Positions 10,240-23,348 of a stretch of DNA of 64,000 bases are shown here, piece after piece (the first letter of the stretch is position 1; the number at the start of each line of letters is the position of its first letter). Origin of the DNA: Tretioscincus oriximinensis (taxonomy: Eukaryota > Chordata > Lepidosauria > Squamata > Gymnophthalmidae); the NCBI GenBank assembly GCA_022410635.1, contig JAJVDF010000017.1, positions 2,207,599 through 2,271,598 of the forward strand. The letters are read 5' to 3'. The translations under genes were made by a program, and so were the position numbers. The notes beneath the pieces were generated by a model. That model was not told the DNA's origin, searched no databases, and saw only the letters and a program-made list of their open reading frames with translations.

Positions 10240-11460
10240 GAAAAACTGAAATAGAAATATAAAATTGAAGGGGGAAAGCTTGCATGACATAGCTCATGTA
10301 TTTGCGTAGACAAACAGAAATCATTAACAGTGTGGCAAGCTCAAAGGCATAGATCACAAGGCAGAAATGAACCCTGTCTGCCTAATGCCTTTCTGATTAA
10401 TATTTAGTTGACTTGGTAAAACTCAGGCATGGAATTCGAAAGGGTCAGAGGCTAATTCACTGTGTCATCTGTCACAGAAAGGAACAAAAAAGTTAAGCAA
10501 ATATGTGTACAGAATGATTACTGAGCTTTTACACAAAAAAGAAGAAGCTATGTGACATTAGTGAGCTGAATACAATCCCTCCTTGTGCTAGGCTGCCATT
10601 TACTAAATATCCCGCTTCTTTAGGACAAAAAAAGAAAAAGAAAATTCTCACTGAGAAAGGGGAAAAAATAATTGCAGATATTTTCATCTCTGAAAGAAAC
10701 AACAAATCAGCTTGGAAAATTTATGAAGAGGTGTGATAATCCAGCATTATCTTGTGCCTGGATCTAAGCAACCCTGCAGGAATAACAGATATCCGACCCA
10801 TGCTGTGAAGCAGCTTTTTCATTTTATTTTTTTCTTTCTCTTCTTCCAAGCAAATAAAGGGAGGGGTTGGTGGAAGGGAAATGAGAAAGAAGCAGCATAA
10901 AAATACTAAAAATTTTATGGAAAAAGGTATAACATTGTGCACGAGCTTGCTCATAAATTCCAAAAAAGTAGTTCTTAATGATACACTTAGAGTAAATCAT
11001 TTGCCTTAAGAGACAGGCAGTCTCTAGCGACCCATACGGCAGTCACCAGGGACTCACATGCTAGCTACTTTCAGCTAAATGTACTCTCATATTAATATTT
11101 TAAAATGCCATAATGCCTCTCTGAAAACCTCAGAGGACAGATACATCAATTTGCGAGGTCTTCACTCCAGGAAATAGAAACAGGGATAATCTGCCATTAA
11201 AAGAAATAGTTCATTATGCTGGCTTCTTGGGAGCACATAAACTATGTCCTGAACATACTTAAGTTGCAAATCCTCTCTTTAATGGGAAGGGAACTACTGT
11301 GCTCTAGAGCATTATTGCCCCAATGTTTATTAGTACAAAAAGGTTTGTTGTGGTATGAAATTTTAAGCGCGTCGCAGTGATCAATCAGCTTCAAAGAGAG
11401 GTTCTACCCTCAGCTAGAAATCATTACAGATACATCAATTAAACATAAAGTTTCTATTTT
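10240..11460. other. Repeat-poor segment, candidate conserved non-coding DNA
   Basis: There is no recognisable repeat over 1.2 kb in a repeat-dense window. The segment has evenly mixed sequence and homeodomain-like strings, for example TGATTAATATTTAGTTGAC (10393-10411) and a CpG-containing GCGCGTCGCAGTGATCAATC (11368-11387). The texture resembles conserved enhancers of developmental loci, but that is an impression; no alignment was possible. Confidence 0.25.
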
Positions 11461-12124
11461 GAGAANGACTCCTAGTACAAAAGAGCAGCAATGCATCACA
11501 GTTAAAAGAAACAATTTTACCAGTACGCGGAACTTGATATGGTTTTTGCCCGTCTTTCCTTTGTCCTCCTTCTAGTACGTTATATGCTTCTTTTCCCCCC
11601 TCCAATTTTACTACAACAGAAAAATTCTTATGTCTTTTTCTTGAGAATACAGTAAGGAACATGTGGGCTTTCTTGGGAATGGAAAAAAGTAGTGGATAAG
11701 TCCTCTGATGTTGCCAAATAAAATATGTCCAGGGTATATTAGTAAGTGGTTTGAATGTTTTTGTTCAGTTGGAAACTTTGATTTCATTTTCAGATCCCAC
11801 ACTGCATAAACAATGAACAGATTACAATTTTTTTAAAAACTACTTTCAGAAGAAGCGGTGGTAACTAGCAACCTGGATAGCTTCTAAAGTAGTAACAGAC
11901 AAATAGATGGAAGACAAAAGTCTAGTAAAGGGGACCCTACTCAAATGAATTTGAAGAAATGGACTTGTCCATGAAAGCTCAGACCATTTACCATTCTCTT
12001 GTTAGTCTTCAAAATGTTACAAAGCCACCTTGTTAGACTTTCTGGATAAAGACTACCATGACTATTTCTTTGAAATCATGGAAGTCAAGTGCATCAATAG
12101 NCACTGGGATGGANCTCTTCATAT
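11461..12124. other. No feature recognised
   Basis: Minus-strand frames of 63-75 codons between 11435 and 11802 show no family features. Confidence 0.4.
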
Positions 12125-12275
12125 TGTTTTCAGGATGGAGCAACAGGAAGTATTTCTGAAATGTGTTCCTGAGTCAAGAGCAGGTGAAGGTTTTGGTGGA
12201 CCACTATGTGGGACAGAACCCTGGACTTGTGGCCCAATACAGCAGTGCTCAACCTATCATCTTATGATATTCTCT
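12125..12275 (+). mobile_element. Decayed CR1 3' UTR
   Basis: GGATGGAGCAACAGGAAGTA, then TTTCTGAAATGTGTTCCTGA, GGACCACTATGTGGGACAGA and CCCTGGACTTGTGGCCC follow in the same order as the 3' UTR of the intact CR1 at 22493-22650. It is clearly more diverged, hence older. Confidence 0.6.
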
Positions 12276-15200
12276 AAATGTTATGGACTGCNATTTTCAT
12301 CAGTTATGCTAACCGGGGGCTAAGGAGACTGTAGTTCAAATTATATCTAATTTAAGATTCATACAGAGTGAATACGTTATTGGAGCTGATCTGCAGCAAC
12401 CATTGGATTGGGACCATTATGGCTGGGACTTATTTCTGGAATAATAATGGTAGATCCTTCTGCTTAAGGAGAATTTGCTCTAGCTGCAAAGGCAGGAAGT
12501 AGGTTGTCCAAGTACCTTTTTCTCATTCATGGCTATGCTAGCATCAAAAAAATGAAACATTCATTCCCTGGTATTGATATTTCTGCCTGGACTTCTTTTC
12601 AGGGGACAAAAGAAATTCCAGAAATGGGCAACTTCCATTTCTTTAAAAATAAGGCTGATTAGAGTGTGAGCACTAAAGTACAGGTAAGTACTCATGTTGG
12701 CTTGGAGAACAGACAGATGCTGAAAAGTATCATCGGTCCTTTTCTGCACTCACAGTGGGAAGAGTATTTCCCTTTATGCTTGTTTTTGCAAGTTAGTGAT
12801 TTTGCCTGCAGTGGAGCCAATTGTAATTTAATTAAATTAATTAGCAATTGAAGATGTAGTTTTGTCTGTGAAAGCTCATACTGCCTATGTTTATCTATAA
12901 AGTGTTATGAAACCCATTTGCTTTAGAAATTCTGTATCAAGATTAATATTGCTTCTTTGAATTCTGATGAAATTACAGAAGGAATTCAAAGTACACCCTA
13001 ACTTGAGCCCCATTACTTTTCTCAAAATAATCTGCAAGTTATAAATAAATAAATCCAATGCTACTCAATAATAGTAATGCTCCTAAGCACCATGAGAAAT
13101 TAGAACATTGTGAGCTATAAAACATATCTTTCTGTGGCAAGATATTGCTTGTATACAGCCAGTATCTCCCAACCTTCTAAGTTGTGAAGCTGCGGAATAA
13201 AANGTTGTGTACGTGTATTTGGTCAAAGTTTTTGTCCACTGTCACTACATACACAGACATAAAATGGTCAGGGAAGTCAGATTTTTATATACAGTATATA
13301 CTTTAACTGCACTGGATAGAAAGGAGAGGGATGAACAAATGTAGGAAGTATCCTCAGAATATTTCTCAGAGTTTTCTAGTACAATACCTCAAAGGAGGCA
13401 AACATGGGCTAACTGCGCATCCAATTAGGGCAACAATACTTAGCATTTGTGCTCTGAGAACCATTTTTGGCTGTGTTTTTGCATCTTAAGTCATATTATT
13501 TTAAGTAGTTACCATGTCAATATGATAGAAGCTCTGCATGTTGGGAAAGAGAATTCTTTCATTCTTTCTTTCTTTCTCTTTTTTGGCAGTTATGTCCTTG
13601 CTACTTGCTGCCGCAGACTGGCAAAATTATCTTCGTAAATGTGGAATGGGTATTAGAAAGAGATTAAGTTATAATTTTTAGAAATCTTCTGTCTTCAGGT
13701 ATGAATATAGAAGTCAACAAATCCCACTTGTCTATTGGCAACCCAACTCATTATTTGGAGGGGGAAAAGTTGGGGGTGTTTTCCCCTTAAAGAGCTAAGC
13801 CTGGTTTCTTAATTTCTTTCTTTGTTAAGGTCACTTTGGCAGTCTGATGCAGTGGCTATTAAATGACTTTCGACCACAGATACTCTTGTTTCAGCAACAT
13901 ACTGAGTCATTTGAGCGACCAAGCCATTTGCAATGCCAGGGCTGGCAGGAATGGCAGAGCTGAAGCTGGCCTGTTGCCACTCTTCCAAGAAAGGCTGAAA
14001 GACAATGACAGGATAATTCCCTGGTCAGGGGCCATTAGTACTTCTGGAAGGAACAGGAGTTCCAGCACAAGGCATTCTAACATCATAAAAAAACAAGCAA
14101 CACTGAGATTTACAAGTGGCAAAAAAAGAGGAAGGAGAAAAGGAGATTTACAGCTTAAAGTACAATGCTTTCAACCACTTTGCCTTTTGTTTTCTAGAAA
14201 CTTCCAGATTTCATTTTTAAAAAAAGAAAACGCAACTAGAAATGTGCATGAATAAAACTCACATATTCAGTTCACTGTCGAACTGAACACTCATTCATCT
14301 GGTGCAATGGGACACTGTCTAGTTGAATCATTGAATGTTTGCATTCATGTTCACCAGTTGGCTCCACTTGTTTTGACCAATGAATCACATGGTTTTTGTT
14401 GTCTTGATGTTCAATGATAGGTAATCATGGGGAATGGGGGAAAGTGCCCACAAATTTAAATGGCTAGCTGGTCGATTTCCTTTCTTTGTGCTCCAAATGA
14501 CTCCTGTCCTCTCTGTAGTTTCCACCTACGGTTGGAACACTACTTTCCCTTATCAACATTAGATGATGGATGTTGAACTTTAGAGATGCTTTGGTTTCTC
14601 TCTCTCTTCACAACCACCTGAATCCTTATCAATATTAATCTGCAATACGCAATGCTTTTCAGTTTTTAAAATTTCAGGAGATCATGATTGGAAACCTTCC
14701 TCGTTAAGCTTTCAGGCCCTGTCAACTCACATCTTGCTCACATGTCCAAACCAGCTGAAGCTCTAACAAGCAGAAAGTGGTGCAAAGGCTGATCATGAGG
14801 TTTGGATTTTCTGTGGGAGCATTTCAGGCTGATTTGTTGATTGCATGGTAGTTATTTAGAAGCTGAACTAAGGCAATGACTCATGGTTGGTTTCACACTG
14901 GTAGTTGCACATCATTCATCGACCTTCACATTGATGTCTTAACACCTCACCATAGGTGAGGATGTGATTGTGCATGGATTAATCCAATTGCTACACACTG
15001 AAACACAGATGTGCTTCTTGCAATCGAGGAATTCATAGGCAGTTATTTTCAGTCCGTGATCCAAATGTGAAATATTGTGACAATTTTGCAGCAGTACAAT
15101 AAAGCCTATTGGTAGGGTAAAGAAAAGGTGAAACTTTTATTAGGAAGACACAACAGCATTAATATGATTGAATAAATCAAGGACATCTTGCAATGAACTG

Positions 15201-15344
15201 GAAGTGTTAAGAAATTTTCATGGCCTCATTCAGAGTCCTTGATGAGTCATTGAACAGCCATTCTAGAAAGATTTGTCATCTTTCTGGATTAAATTGTAGA
15301 TGGTAGGAGAANGGAAGAAATTGAAAAGTCATATATTACTGTAT
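12276..15344. other. No gene recognised; possible old repeats
   Basis: The open frame 13863-14255 (130 codons) has no recognisable domain, and its region starts with GGCAGTCTGATGCAGTGGCT, which may be an old SINE head. 14260-14420 is rich in TTCA/GAAC words (ATTCAGTTCACTGTCGAACT), similar in texture to 43780-44180, perhaps decayed inverted-repeat elements. Neither is certain. Confidence 0.3.
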
Positions 15345-15593
15345 AAAAATCCAATTGGGCTGTATCATTGCACAATAATTTTCAATTTATAATTGTCACT
15401 CTCTCCTGGGGGGAGGGGTATATTAGTGTTTCAATATTTATTGTAAGATTAGATTACGTACGAGTTATATATTATTGGATGTGCATATTTTGTACAATTG
15501 TTGACAGTTTGAACTGTTTTTGTTTGTTCGTTTGTTTCTGCTATAAATACCAATAAAATACATATTAAAAAAATCCAATTGTGCTGTATCACT
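15345..15593 (+). mobile_element. L1-like 3' stub with target-site duplication
   Basis: A direct repeat AAAATCCAATTGNGCTGTAT flanks about 200 bases (left copy about 15346-15368, right copy about 15570-15592, one internal difference). The insert contains a G-rich run (CTGGGGGGAGGGG) and ends TACCAATAAAATACATATTA, an AATAAA signal followed by A-rich tail, as in the L1 3' end at 30710. A duplication of about 20 bases and 5' truncation are classic L1 integration signatures. Confidence 0.75.
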
Positions 15594-18500
15594 GAGATCT
15601 CTTGGAATGGATATTCTTTCTGCTAATATGGCATCAGCGAAAATGTTGTTGCTTTGTTGGTGATAGGTTTTTCTACAGCAGTTTCTTATTTCTTTAGGAG
15701 AAATTGGTAAATAAATGTTGCTCACTTTGTTTTCTTAGGCAGTTGCTTTCATGTAACTGCTGGTAAATCTTTGTTGATTTGATGTTGTAAGATTTTCTGA
15801 TCATTATGGTATTGAGTAAGTTTTCTCAACCTTAATTGTAGACAATAATGGGATTGGGTGTGGTTTGAAAGGGTACAGAGCTAGTCCTCTCATTGTTGGA
15901 TTCTTTATTCTTTGTTCAACCTCAGGCCCAGTTGTGGCATGAAATTATCTTGGTTGCTGGCTTTCTCTGGGAGACAGACAGAGGTGTGTGTGATTCTGTT
16001 GGATCTCTTGGTGGCTTTTGGTACTATTGGCTATGATACCCTTCTGGAAAGGCTGTGGGTTTAGAAGTTGGATGCATGAAACTGCAATGATTATACACCT
16101 GTTTCCAAGGCCAATAGCAGGGAGAGGTCATGGGACAGTATTACTTGATACTCAAAAATCTCCATGATGTTTAATATTTATATAAAGTTACTGGGAAAGT
16201 TTATATATTTGAAACAACACAAGATGGATACATAAAGAGGGTGGAGAGAGAGAAAGAGGAAACATATAATTCACACCATACACTTATAAAATATGCTTTA
16301 TTATGTATAGTTTTGTGGAAAATAAATTATTTATATATATGAATGACACAAACTATTTGTTATCTCATAGAGTTCTCCTGTCTTTTCCATATAACACCCT
16401 TATATTCTTTGCATGGCCATTCTCATGATTGGATGATCAATTTCCTGCAAACACAGTACTCACTGAAAGTCATGCAAAGTATCATGAGAATTCCTGTGCA
16501 GAAATCCACATAGCACTAATCTTTCACATCCAATGAGGACAAGGGTTGAGAAGGACGTTGCTTGGCTGAAGCTTCTGTCCACAAACAGCCTACCAATAGT
16601 CCTTGAGCCTTAGCAAGGACATTTTCAAAGACCATCACTAAGGAAAAAGAGGAACATGTTAATATTCAAGATTTTGTAGCTCACAGAAATAAGAAACCAC
16701 AGTGAAAGTTTATTAGGACAGATGAGATGGCTCATGAGATGAGGCAATGCTCCAACTGATCAATGGAAAATGTAATAAATATAAATGGAAGTTCCATTTA
16801 CAGTTGTAGCTGACAAGCAACTCAATCTTGTTTATGTTTATTGCTGTCTCTATCCAGTAAACTTAACCTTCTATTTTATTTTAGTTGTTTATATTTGCAT
16901 GGTATGTTGTTAAACATCACATAATTAAGACTCAAGCATCCCTTAATTGTATTGCCAGTACTCCATCGTTCTTCTGTTAATATTCTATACCTGAAGCCAG
17001 TTTCAGTTTACCTTGTGTTCCTTAGTTATCCTTGTGAGTGAAACAGAATAACCCTAGACTAAAACCATAGACCTAGAAATATTTTTAAAAAGAATTACAA
17101 AGAAAACATGGAGGAAGAGCCATTGCAGTCATGGTGGAACATGTGAGGCAAATCAACTATTACAATAGTACAATGGTGTTTTTTAACATCATCTGGAGGC
17201 AACCAATCTCAATCATCTCTCACTCTCTCTCCAGTCTTGCTCACTTCCTCCTCCTGGGTTAATAAATGCAAAACAAAACGTGTCTTGTAATGTATTTTGA
17301 AGGTCAGTAAATTCAATCTATATCCAAAGTGGAAACAAATATCTTTGTCAAAGGCTGTGGTAAAGAGACTCTTTCTTGGTAATGAAAATGGGAGTCAAAC
17401 AGAATTCTCTAAAACAATATTTTAAAATTCATTATGAACACGATGATGTTAAGGCCTTGAACTCAAACTTTATATTTGCCTCTGAATGCATTAGAAATGC
17501 TTTAATGTTATATGTAATATACTGTGAAAAAATGCACTCAAGGCAGATTAGTAGTAAACAAGTTTCATTACCAATGCATGATTCACACAATATTGCATAT
17601 ACAATTTGGATATATTTGCAAAAATATCTATTTAATATTTTTCAATTTTATCTGCTTTTTTTCCTTCCCCCTGATAGTTCTAATAGAATCCTGATATCAC
17701 TCTGTTTTCATAACTTAAATGCCATGCTTATGTTAATTTTTACANGAAAATAAAATCTTCAGCTTTGTGGCAAGATCTTTTGGAGCTGTTTGAATGCAAC
17801 CTGAGTCATATTTGTTTATCTCTGTCTTGCTATTGGGTAGTCACATATCTGACTCAGAAGATAACTGAGATAAACTAAGTTGGAAGGAAATGGGTCATTT
17901 ACGGTAGATGAGAAAAAGATGTAATGTTAGATACAATTTGCATTTAGATAATTACCCACCATAATTTGTTGTCATCATTATATATATATTTTAACAGGAT
18001 GCAAAAGATTGGAAGGCATGATTAAGTGTATTTCTTGACAATGAAGTGGTTGAAAACCTGCCTGGCTGCTTGTTTCAGTAGAGTAAGAGGTGTGTGTGTG
18101 TGGCACTGGAAGTGCATTGAGCAATATTTATAGTGAGATGTTTGTATAAGCTAGTTTTCAGCTAGTTCTTTGTTTCCTTAGAGGATCGGATGATTTAATT
18201 TTATATGCACATTTGAAATAGATAACTGCATATACTGGATAGAAGTGCGCACATAGAGGTGACGGAGCTTGAAAGTGAAACCTTTGGTTTATATTTAGAA
18301 TTGTATATTTAAGTCTAAATAAAGTACATAAGTGGTGATATGTTGTAACTCCTATTTAACTCCAGCCTAAAAATTCTTTGGAAGACTTATTTGAATTGTT
18401 CTCAAGCTTTTTGCTTGTGGGTAGCATTTTTGGCATTATTTTTCGCATTTTGGCTGCTTGTTTCTACATGTTACAGAATGTCTTTTATTAGTTGCAAACA

Positions 18501-20059
18501 GGTGAGGGGTTTGTTTTTGAAAAGCAAAAAAGAAGGAAAGAATATATTTCATTATTTATATGTATACACCTGTCATTTTCCACCAACAAGNTCCTTTAAC
18601 ATCTTTGGTTGTCATGGCAGGACATTTTAAAAGACATTCATGGCTTCAGAACACCATATTTTAGTCAAAAGTTTTGTTGTCATGTTATAGTGTTAAAGTC
18701 AGAAAAAATAAACTTTTTTTAAGCTTATGTCAGTGTCTAGAGGGCATGGGAGGAAGAGGAAGACAATTGAATGAAAATGTAGACAAAAGCAAAAAAAGGA
18801 GAGTAAAAATTGGAATGTGTTTGACTAAAGTAAAAATGTCATAAAGAATGGATAACCTGCTCTGGCAAGTGTTCCTTCTTTGTAGGGAAATGTGCAGCCA
18901 CTATTCATCAGCCAGTGGAAGATTTTCACCTGCACTTTCATGTGATGTCCATATCTTAAAAATCTCCATACTAACCTTTGCTAGAAAAACATTTTTCAGT
19001 TTCTCTCAAATCAAATTACTTGAATAGATGCATATTGAAACATTTTCCTTTTATTAATGTGATAGATGAGCAGAAAAGATTTACCTTCCTTGGTAATAGT
19101 CTTCTGTCATCTTGACATTGGTCCAGATTGATTCTTCATTCTTTTTCACATACTGGATTGTTGACAGGTTCACTCCAAACTCACAATAACTGGTGCTGTT
19201 GTCACAAAAGCAGCCGATGACCGAAAACCACTCCAAAGGAACCCAAAATAAGCCAATCCCATTTCATAGTTGATGAAAATCACCAGCTCCTTCCCACTAC
19301 CACTATCCAGATTCACACAACCAATTAAGAATGAGGCAGATTATTGTGATGTTACTTGCTATCTTGCAAAAAATATGTATACTTACTTTTAAAAATATAT
19401 ATCAAATTCCTGTCAACATCCAGAAATACCCCAAACCAATACAAACACAGTTGATAAACTTTTTCAGCCATGAAAAAGTTGTCTCCAAGCCAACTANTAT
19501 CATTATAATTTACGTTATAGAAATTTAGTGAGATGAACAGTTGATACAAAAAATACTACAGCAATAACTTGTAGGACAAGTGAACTATATAAGTCAAGGA
19601 ATAAATTCTTCAGCAATTTACTTGGGATGACAAGGTAGCATTGTGCTTTTCAAGTATTTTGTGGGTAACTCCCTAAAAGTTTTGTTGATGCTGTAATTTT
19701 TCTTCCTTAACTGCACTGTAGTTAAAACCTGAATGATAAGAGCCTTTAGGATTCAACAGGATTATTTGAAGGGAAAGAACTTTAAATATCTGATTACCAA
19801 TGTCTCTGCATATGGTTCCAGGCAATCGATAACAGATTCCCATTCCATACTGTAACTGTGTTTCTGAGCTTCGAAATTCTGTCATTTCATATGGTGCTGA
19901 CCAAGGTCCTGATCTCATAGTCCTGCTTGACTATGGGCACAAATTCTAAACAAATTCATATTTTTGTTTTCAGAATTCCCCAGTCACTCAGTGTGGAAAG
20001 ATTAGATAAACAAAATACGGCTTGCAACAGAGATAATACTGCCAGTGGCAAACTCTTTG
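15594..20059. other. Long unique AT-rich stretch, no gene recognised
   Basis: I see no repeat family here apart from short simple runs (a TG run near 18093-18101 and TA near 17980-17990). The open frame 17376-17753 (125 codons, one undetermined base) has no domain features and very high AT; I treat it as chance. Minus-strand and plus-strand frames around 19330-19920 are likewise unsupported. Confidence 0.4.
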
Positions 20060-20159
20060 CCGCCCTGAGACCTTCGGGTATAGGGCGGGGTATAAGTATA
20101 AATAAATAAATAAATAAATAAATAAATGAATGAATGAATAAATAAATAAATAAATAAAC
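20060..20159 (+). mobile_element. Family F 3' tail
   Basis: CCGCCCTGAGACCTTCGGGT and ATAGGGCGGGGTATAAG lead into a run of AAAT with a few GAAT units. This is the best-preserved copy of the tail seen at 2481, 28652, 29485, 45222, 56915 and 61073. It resembles the 3' ends of squamate LINE/SINE elements. It directly abuts the CR1 LINE that follows. Confidence 0.8.
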
Positions 20160-20163
20160 TCAT

Positions 20164-20496
20164 GAAAAAGAAATAAAATTCTTAGACATGCTAACTGATT
20201 GCTTCCTAGAGCAGGTGGTTTTAGAACCAACCAAGGGAAAGGGAATCCTGGATTTAGTCCTAAGTAATGAACAGGACCTGATACAAGATGTGATTGTAAC
20301 TGATCCCATAGGAAACAGTGACCACAATACGATAACCTTCAACCTGAATGTGGACAGAAAATTGTCAAGCAGTTCTAACACGGAAACTTTCAACTTTCAC
20401 AGAGGAAATTTTCCCAAAATGAGAAAAATGGTAAAAAATAAAATAAAAGGGAAAGTGAGAAAAGTCCAGTCCCTTCAAAAAGCATGGAAATTGTGA
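20164..20496 (+). pseudogene. CR1 ORF2 endonuclease C-terminal part
   Basis: The frame reads DLVLSNEQDLIQDVIVTDPI then GNSDHNTITF. SDH is the conserved C-terminal catalytic motif of APE-type endonucleases used by LINEs to nick target DNA. The N-terminal catalytic residues are missing because of 5' truncation. A stop after KAWKL at 20496 and several later frame changes (20500-20830) break the connection to the reverse transcriptase. Confidence 0.85.
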
Positions 20497-20836
20497 ATAC
20501 AATATTGGAAGCTCAAATAAAATGCATTCCCAAGAGATGAAAGAGTTCTGCCAAGTCCAAGAAGACACCCGTATGGCTTACCTTTGCAGTAAAGNAAGTA
20601 ATTAGAATGAAGAGAAACTCATTTAAAAAGTAGAAGGCTTATCTTAGTGAGGAAAACAGAAGGGAGCACAAAATGTGGCAAACCAAATGCAAGGTGGTAG
20701 TCAGGGATGCGAAGAAAAACTTTGAGGAGCACATTGCAAAGAATATTAAAAGAAATAATAAGGACTTTTTCAAATATATCAGAAATAAGAATCCTACCAG
20801 GAAAGCAGTTGGACCACTCNACAGGGCATAATCAAG

Positions 20837-22472
20837 GTGGACGTGGAAATTGCAGAGAGGTTAAATGAATTTTTTGCTGCCGTTTTCACTGAAGAAGACA
20901 GAGGGAATTTACCTGCAACAGATTTAGTTTTCTCAGAAGGAACACCAGAGAAATTAAACTGGATGGAGATAACAAGGGAGGAGGTCCTTGCTAGCCTTAA
21001 TAAACTGAACATTTATAAATCCCCAGGGCCAGATGGCATTCACCCAAGAATTCTTAAAGAAATGCAAAATTGCTGAACTTCTAACCAAAATATTTAATCT
21101 TTCCTTAAAATCAGGCATAGTACCAGTAGATTGGAAGGTAGCCAATGTAACACCAATCTTCAAAAAAGGATCTAGGGGTGATCCCAGAAATTATAGACCC
21201 ATCAGTTTAAGATCAATTCCAGGTAAAGTGTTGGAAACCATAATTAAGGACAAAATTACTAAACACATGGAGAAGCACGCATTGCTGAATGAATCTCAGC
21301 ATGGCTTCAGCAAAGGTAAATCATGCCTTACCAACTTGCTAGAATTCTTTGAGAGTGTTAACAAACATGTAGATAAAGGGAATCCAGTTGATATTGTCTA
21401 TCTAGATTTTCAGAAGGCTTTTGATAAAGTCCCTCATCAAAGGCTTCTAAAAAAGCTCCATACTCATGGTATAAGAGGACAGACTTTGTCCTGGATTGGA
21501 AACTGGCTAAAAGATAGAAAACAGAGGGTAGTATTAAATGGACTGTTCTCTGAGTGGAAAGAGGTAAGAAGTGGGGTTCCCCATGGATCTGTACTGGGAC
21601 CTTTGCTTTTCAATATATTTATAAATGATCTGGATGCCGAGGTGAATAGTGAAGTAGCCAAGTTTNCTGACGACACTAAACTGTTCAGGATAGTGAAAAC
21701 TGAAAATGATTGTAAGGCACTCCAGAGTGATTTATTGAAATTGGATGAGTGGGCATTAAAGTGGCAAATGCACGTCAACTTAAGCAAGGTCATGCATATT
21801 GGGGCAAAGAACCCCAACTACTCCTATCACCTGATGGGAACCAAGCTTTCTGTGACTGAGCAAGAAAAGGATCTTGGGGTGTGGGTGGACAATTCAATGA
21901 AAATGTCAACTCAGTGTGCAGCAGCAGCAAAAAAGGCAAATTCCATGCTGGGGATAATTAGGAAAGGAATTGAAAACAAGTCAGCAAATGTTGTTTTGCC
22001 TCTTTATAAATCTGTGGTGAGGCCACATTTGGAATACTGTGTTCAATTCTGGTCACCACATCTCAAGAGGGATATTTTGGAACTGGAGAAGGTGCAGAAA
22101 AGGGCAACTAAAATGATCAAGGGTCTGGAGCACCTCCCTTATGAAGCAAGGCTGCAACGTCTGGGCCTCTTCAGTCTGGAAAGGAGACGTTTGAGGGGTG
22201 ATCTGATTNATGTGTACAAAGTCATGCATGGGATCGACAGGGTGAATAGAGAAAAAATGTTTGCTCTATCACACAACACAAGGACCAGAGGGCACTCCTT
22301 AAAACTTTTGGGTAGAAAAGTGAGAACAGACAAAGGAAAGTATTTTTTCACCCAGAGGGTCATCGGCCTGTGGAATTTATTTCCTGAAGAGGTAGTGGTA
22401 GCTAACAGCTTGGATGGTTTTAAGACAGGACTGGACAGGTTTATGGACACCAAGGGTATAAATGGATANTAG
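20837..22472 (+). pseudogene. CR1 ORF2 reverse transcriptase
   Basis: The reading frame 20837-21076 (ending in KSPGPDGIHPRILKEMQNC) passes by one frameshift near 21060-21076 into an open frame running to about 22470. Domains in order: SPGPDGIHP and NYRPISL (fingers), YLDFQKAFDKVPH (motif A, catalytic Asp), SGVPHGSVLGPLLFNIFIND (motif B), F-X-DD at about 21663-21674 where the X codon is nCT and fits Ala, giving FADD (motif C), then the [12 protein letters not shown] and RRRLRGDLI blocks. All catalytic aspartates remain. Undetermined bases at 21666 and 22209 prevent a full check. Confidence 0.9.
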
Positions 22473-22679
22473 GATGGATGTCTGGATGTTGCCTCTGGGA
22501 TGGAGCAACAGGCAGGATTCCTGAAATACCATTTGCAAGGAGTCATGAATAGGTGCATATTTTGCTTTCCTCTGTTCGGACTGCCCAGGTGCATCTGGTG
22601 GGCCTCTGTATGACACAGAATGCTGGACTTGATGGGCTGTGGCCTGATCGAGTATGGCTCTTCTTATGTTCTTATATTT

Positions 22680-23308
22680 ACAGTCCCATGCTATCTGCAT
22701 GAAATTGGGGGGGCTGTTTTCCATATCATGTCTTTAAATCCCACTGGTTTTTAAGCTTTGTGTCTGTCATCATATCTAAATTTTAATCCATCCTCAGTTC
22801 ACCATCAAAGCAAAATAACNAATCAGTAAGGTGATTTTACTGTACACAAGCTGCATTCTTTGAATTTTAACTTCTTGTGCATTAAAAAGCCCAAAGAGAA
22901 GATATTCTAGGTTGACATGCAATTCTGTTTATCTACATGCAAGGCTCTCATGTGACATTAACTGTTTATTTAAATAGAGAGAAGAGAGGGAGAGAATGCA
23001 CACAAAGGGTCTTAGCTTTCCATTTTCCTTTAAGGCAAAGCAGAGTGTGGAAAGTGAAACTTTGCCTTAAGAAAGCAGTACCAAAGGCAGCATCTTTAAA
23101 AGGAAGAGACCCCCTACATACTCTCAAATGCCAACTTGGGCAGCCCTAGAAAGTATCCCAGGTAGAAGGAAAGTAGGCAGCCCCAGCTGGCAGCTGAGAG
23201 GAAACCACCCTTCCCTTTGAAGCCGCCATTTTTGCTACTGCTTTTTGAAGGTAGAGTTCCTACTTCCTGATCTCTGCTTTTCCTTGAGAAAAAACATTTT
23301 AATGACCA

Positions 23309-23348
<40 letters not shown>

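Larger units (their letters stand above)
20160..22679 (+). mobile_element. CR1 LINE, long 5'-truncated copy
   Basis: About 2.5 kb of a CR1-clade LINE. It begins inside the ORF2 endonuclease domain, continues through the linker and a long open reverse transcriptase, and has a 3' UTR ending GGCTCTTCTTATGTTCTTAT. Few disabling changes and a continuous 479-codon frame suggest it is fairly young. The family differs from the CR1 at 1990-3645: the 3' end has no ATTCTATG octamer, so two CR1 subfamilies have been active. Confidence 0.95.

Noticed and set aside
13863..14255. 130-codon frame as a host exon
   Set aside because: No domain, no splice-site support that I can defend, and the start of the region resembles an old repeat.
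21464..22724. Minus-strand frames of 115-151 codons
   Set aside because: They are antisense shadows of the CR1 reverse transcriptase and its 3' UTR.
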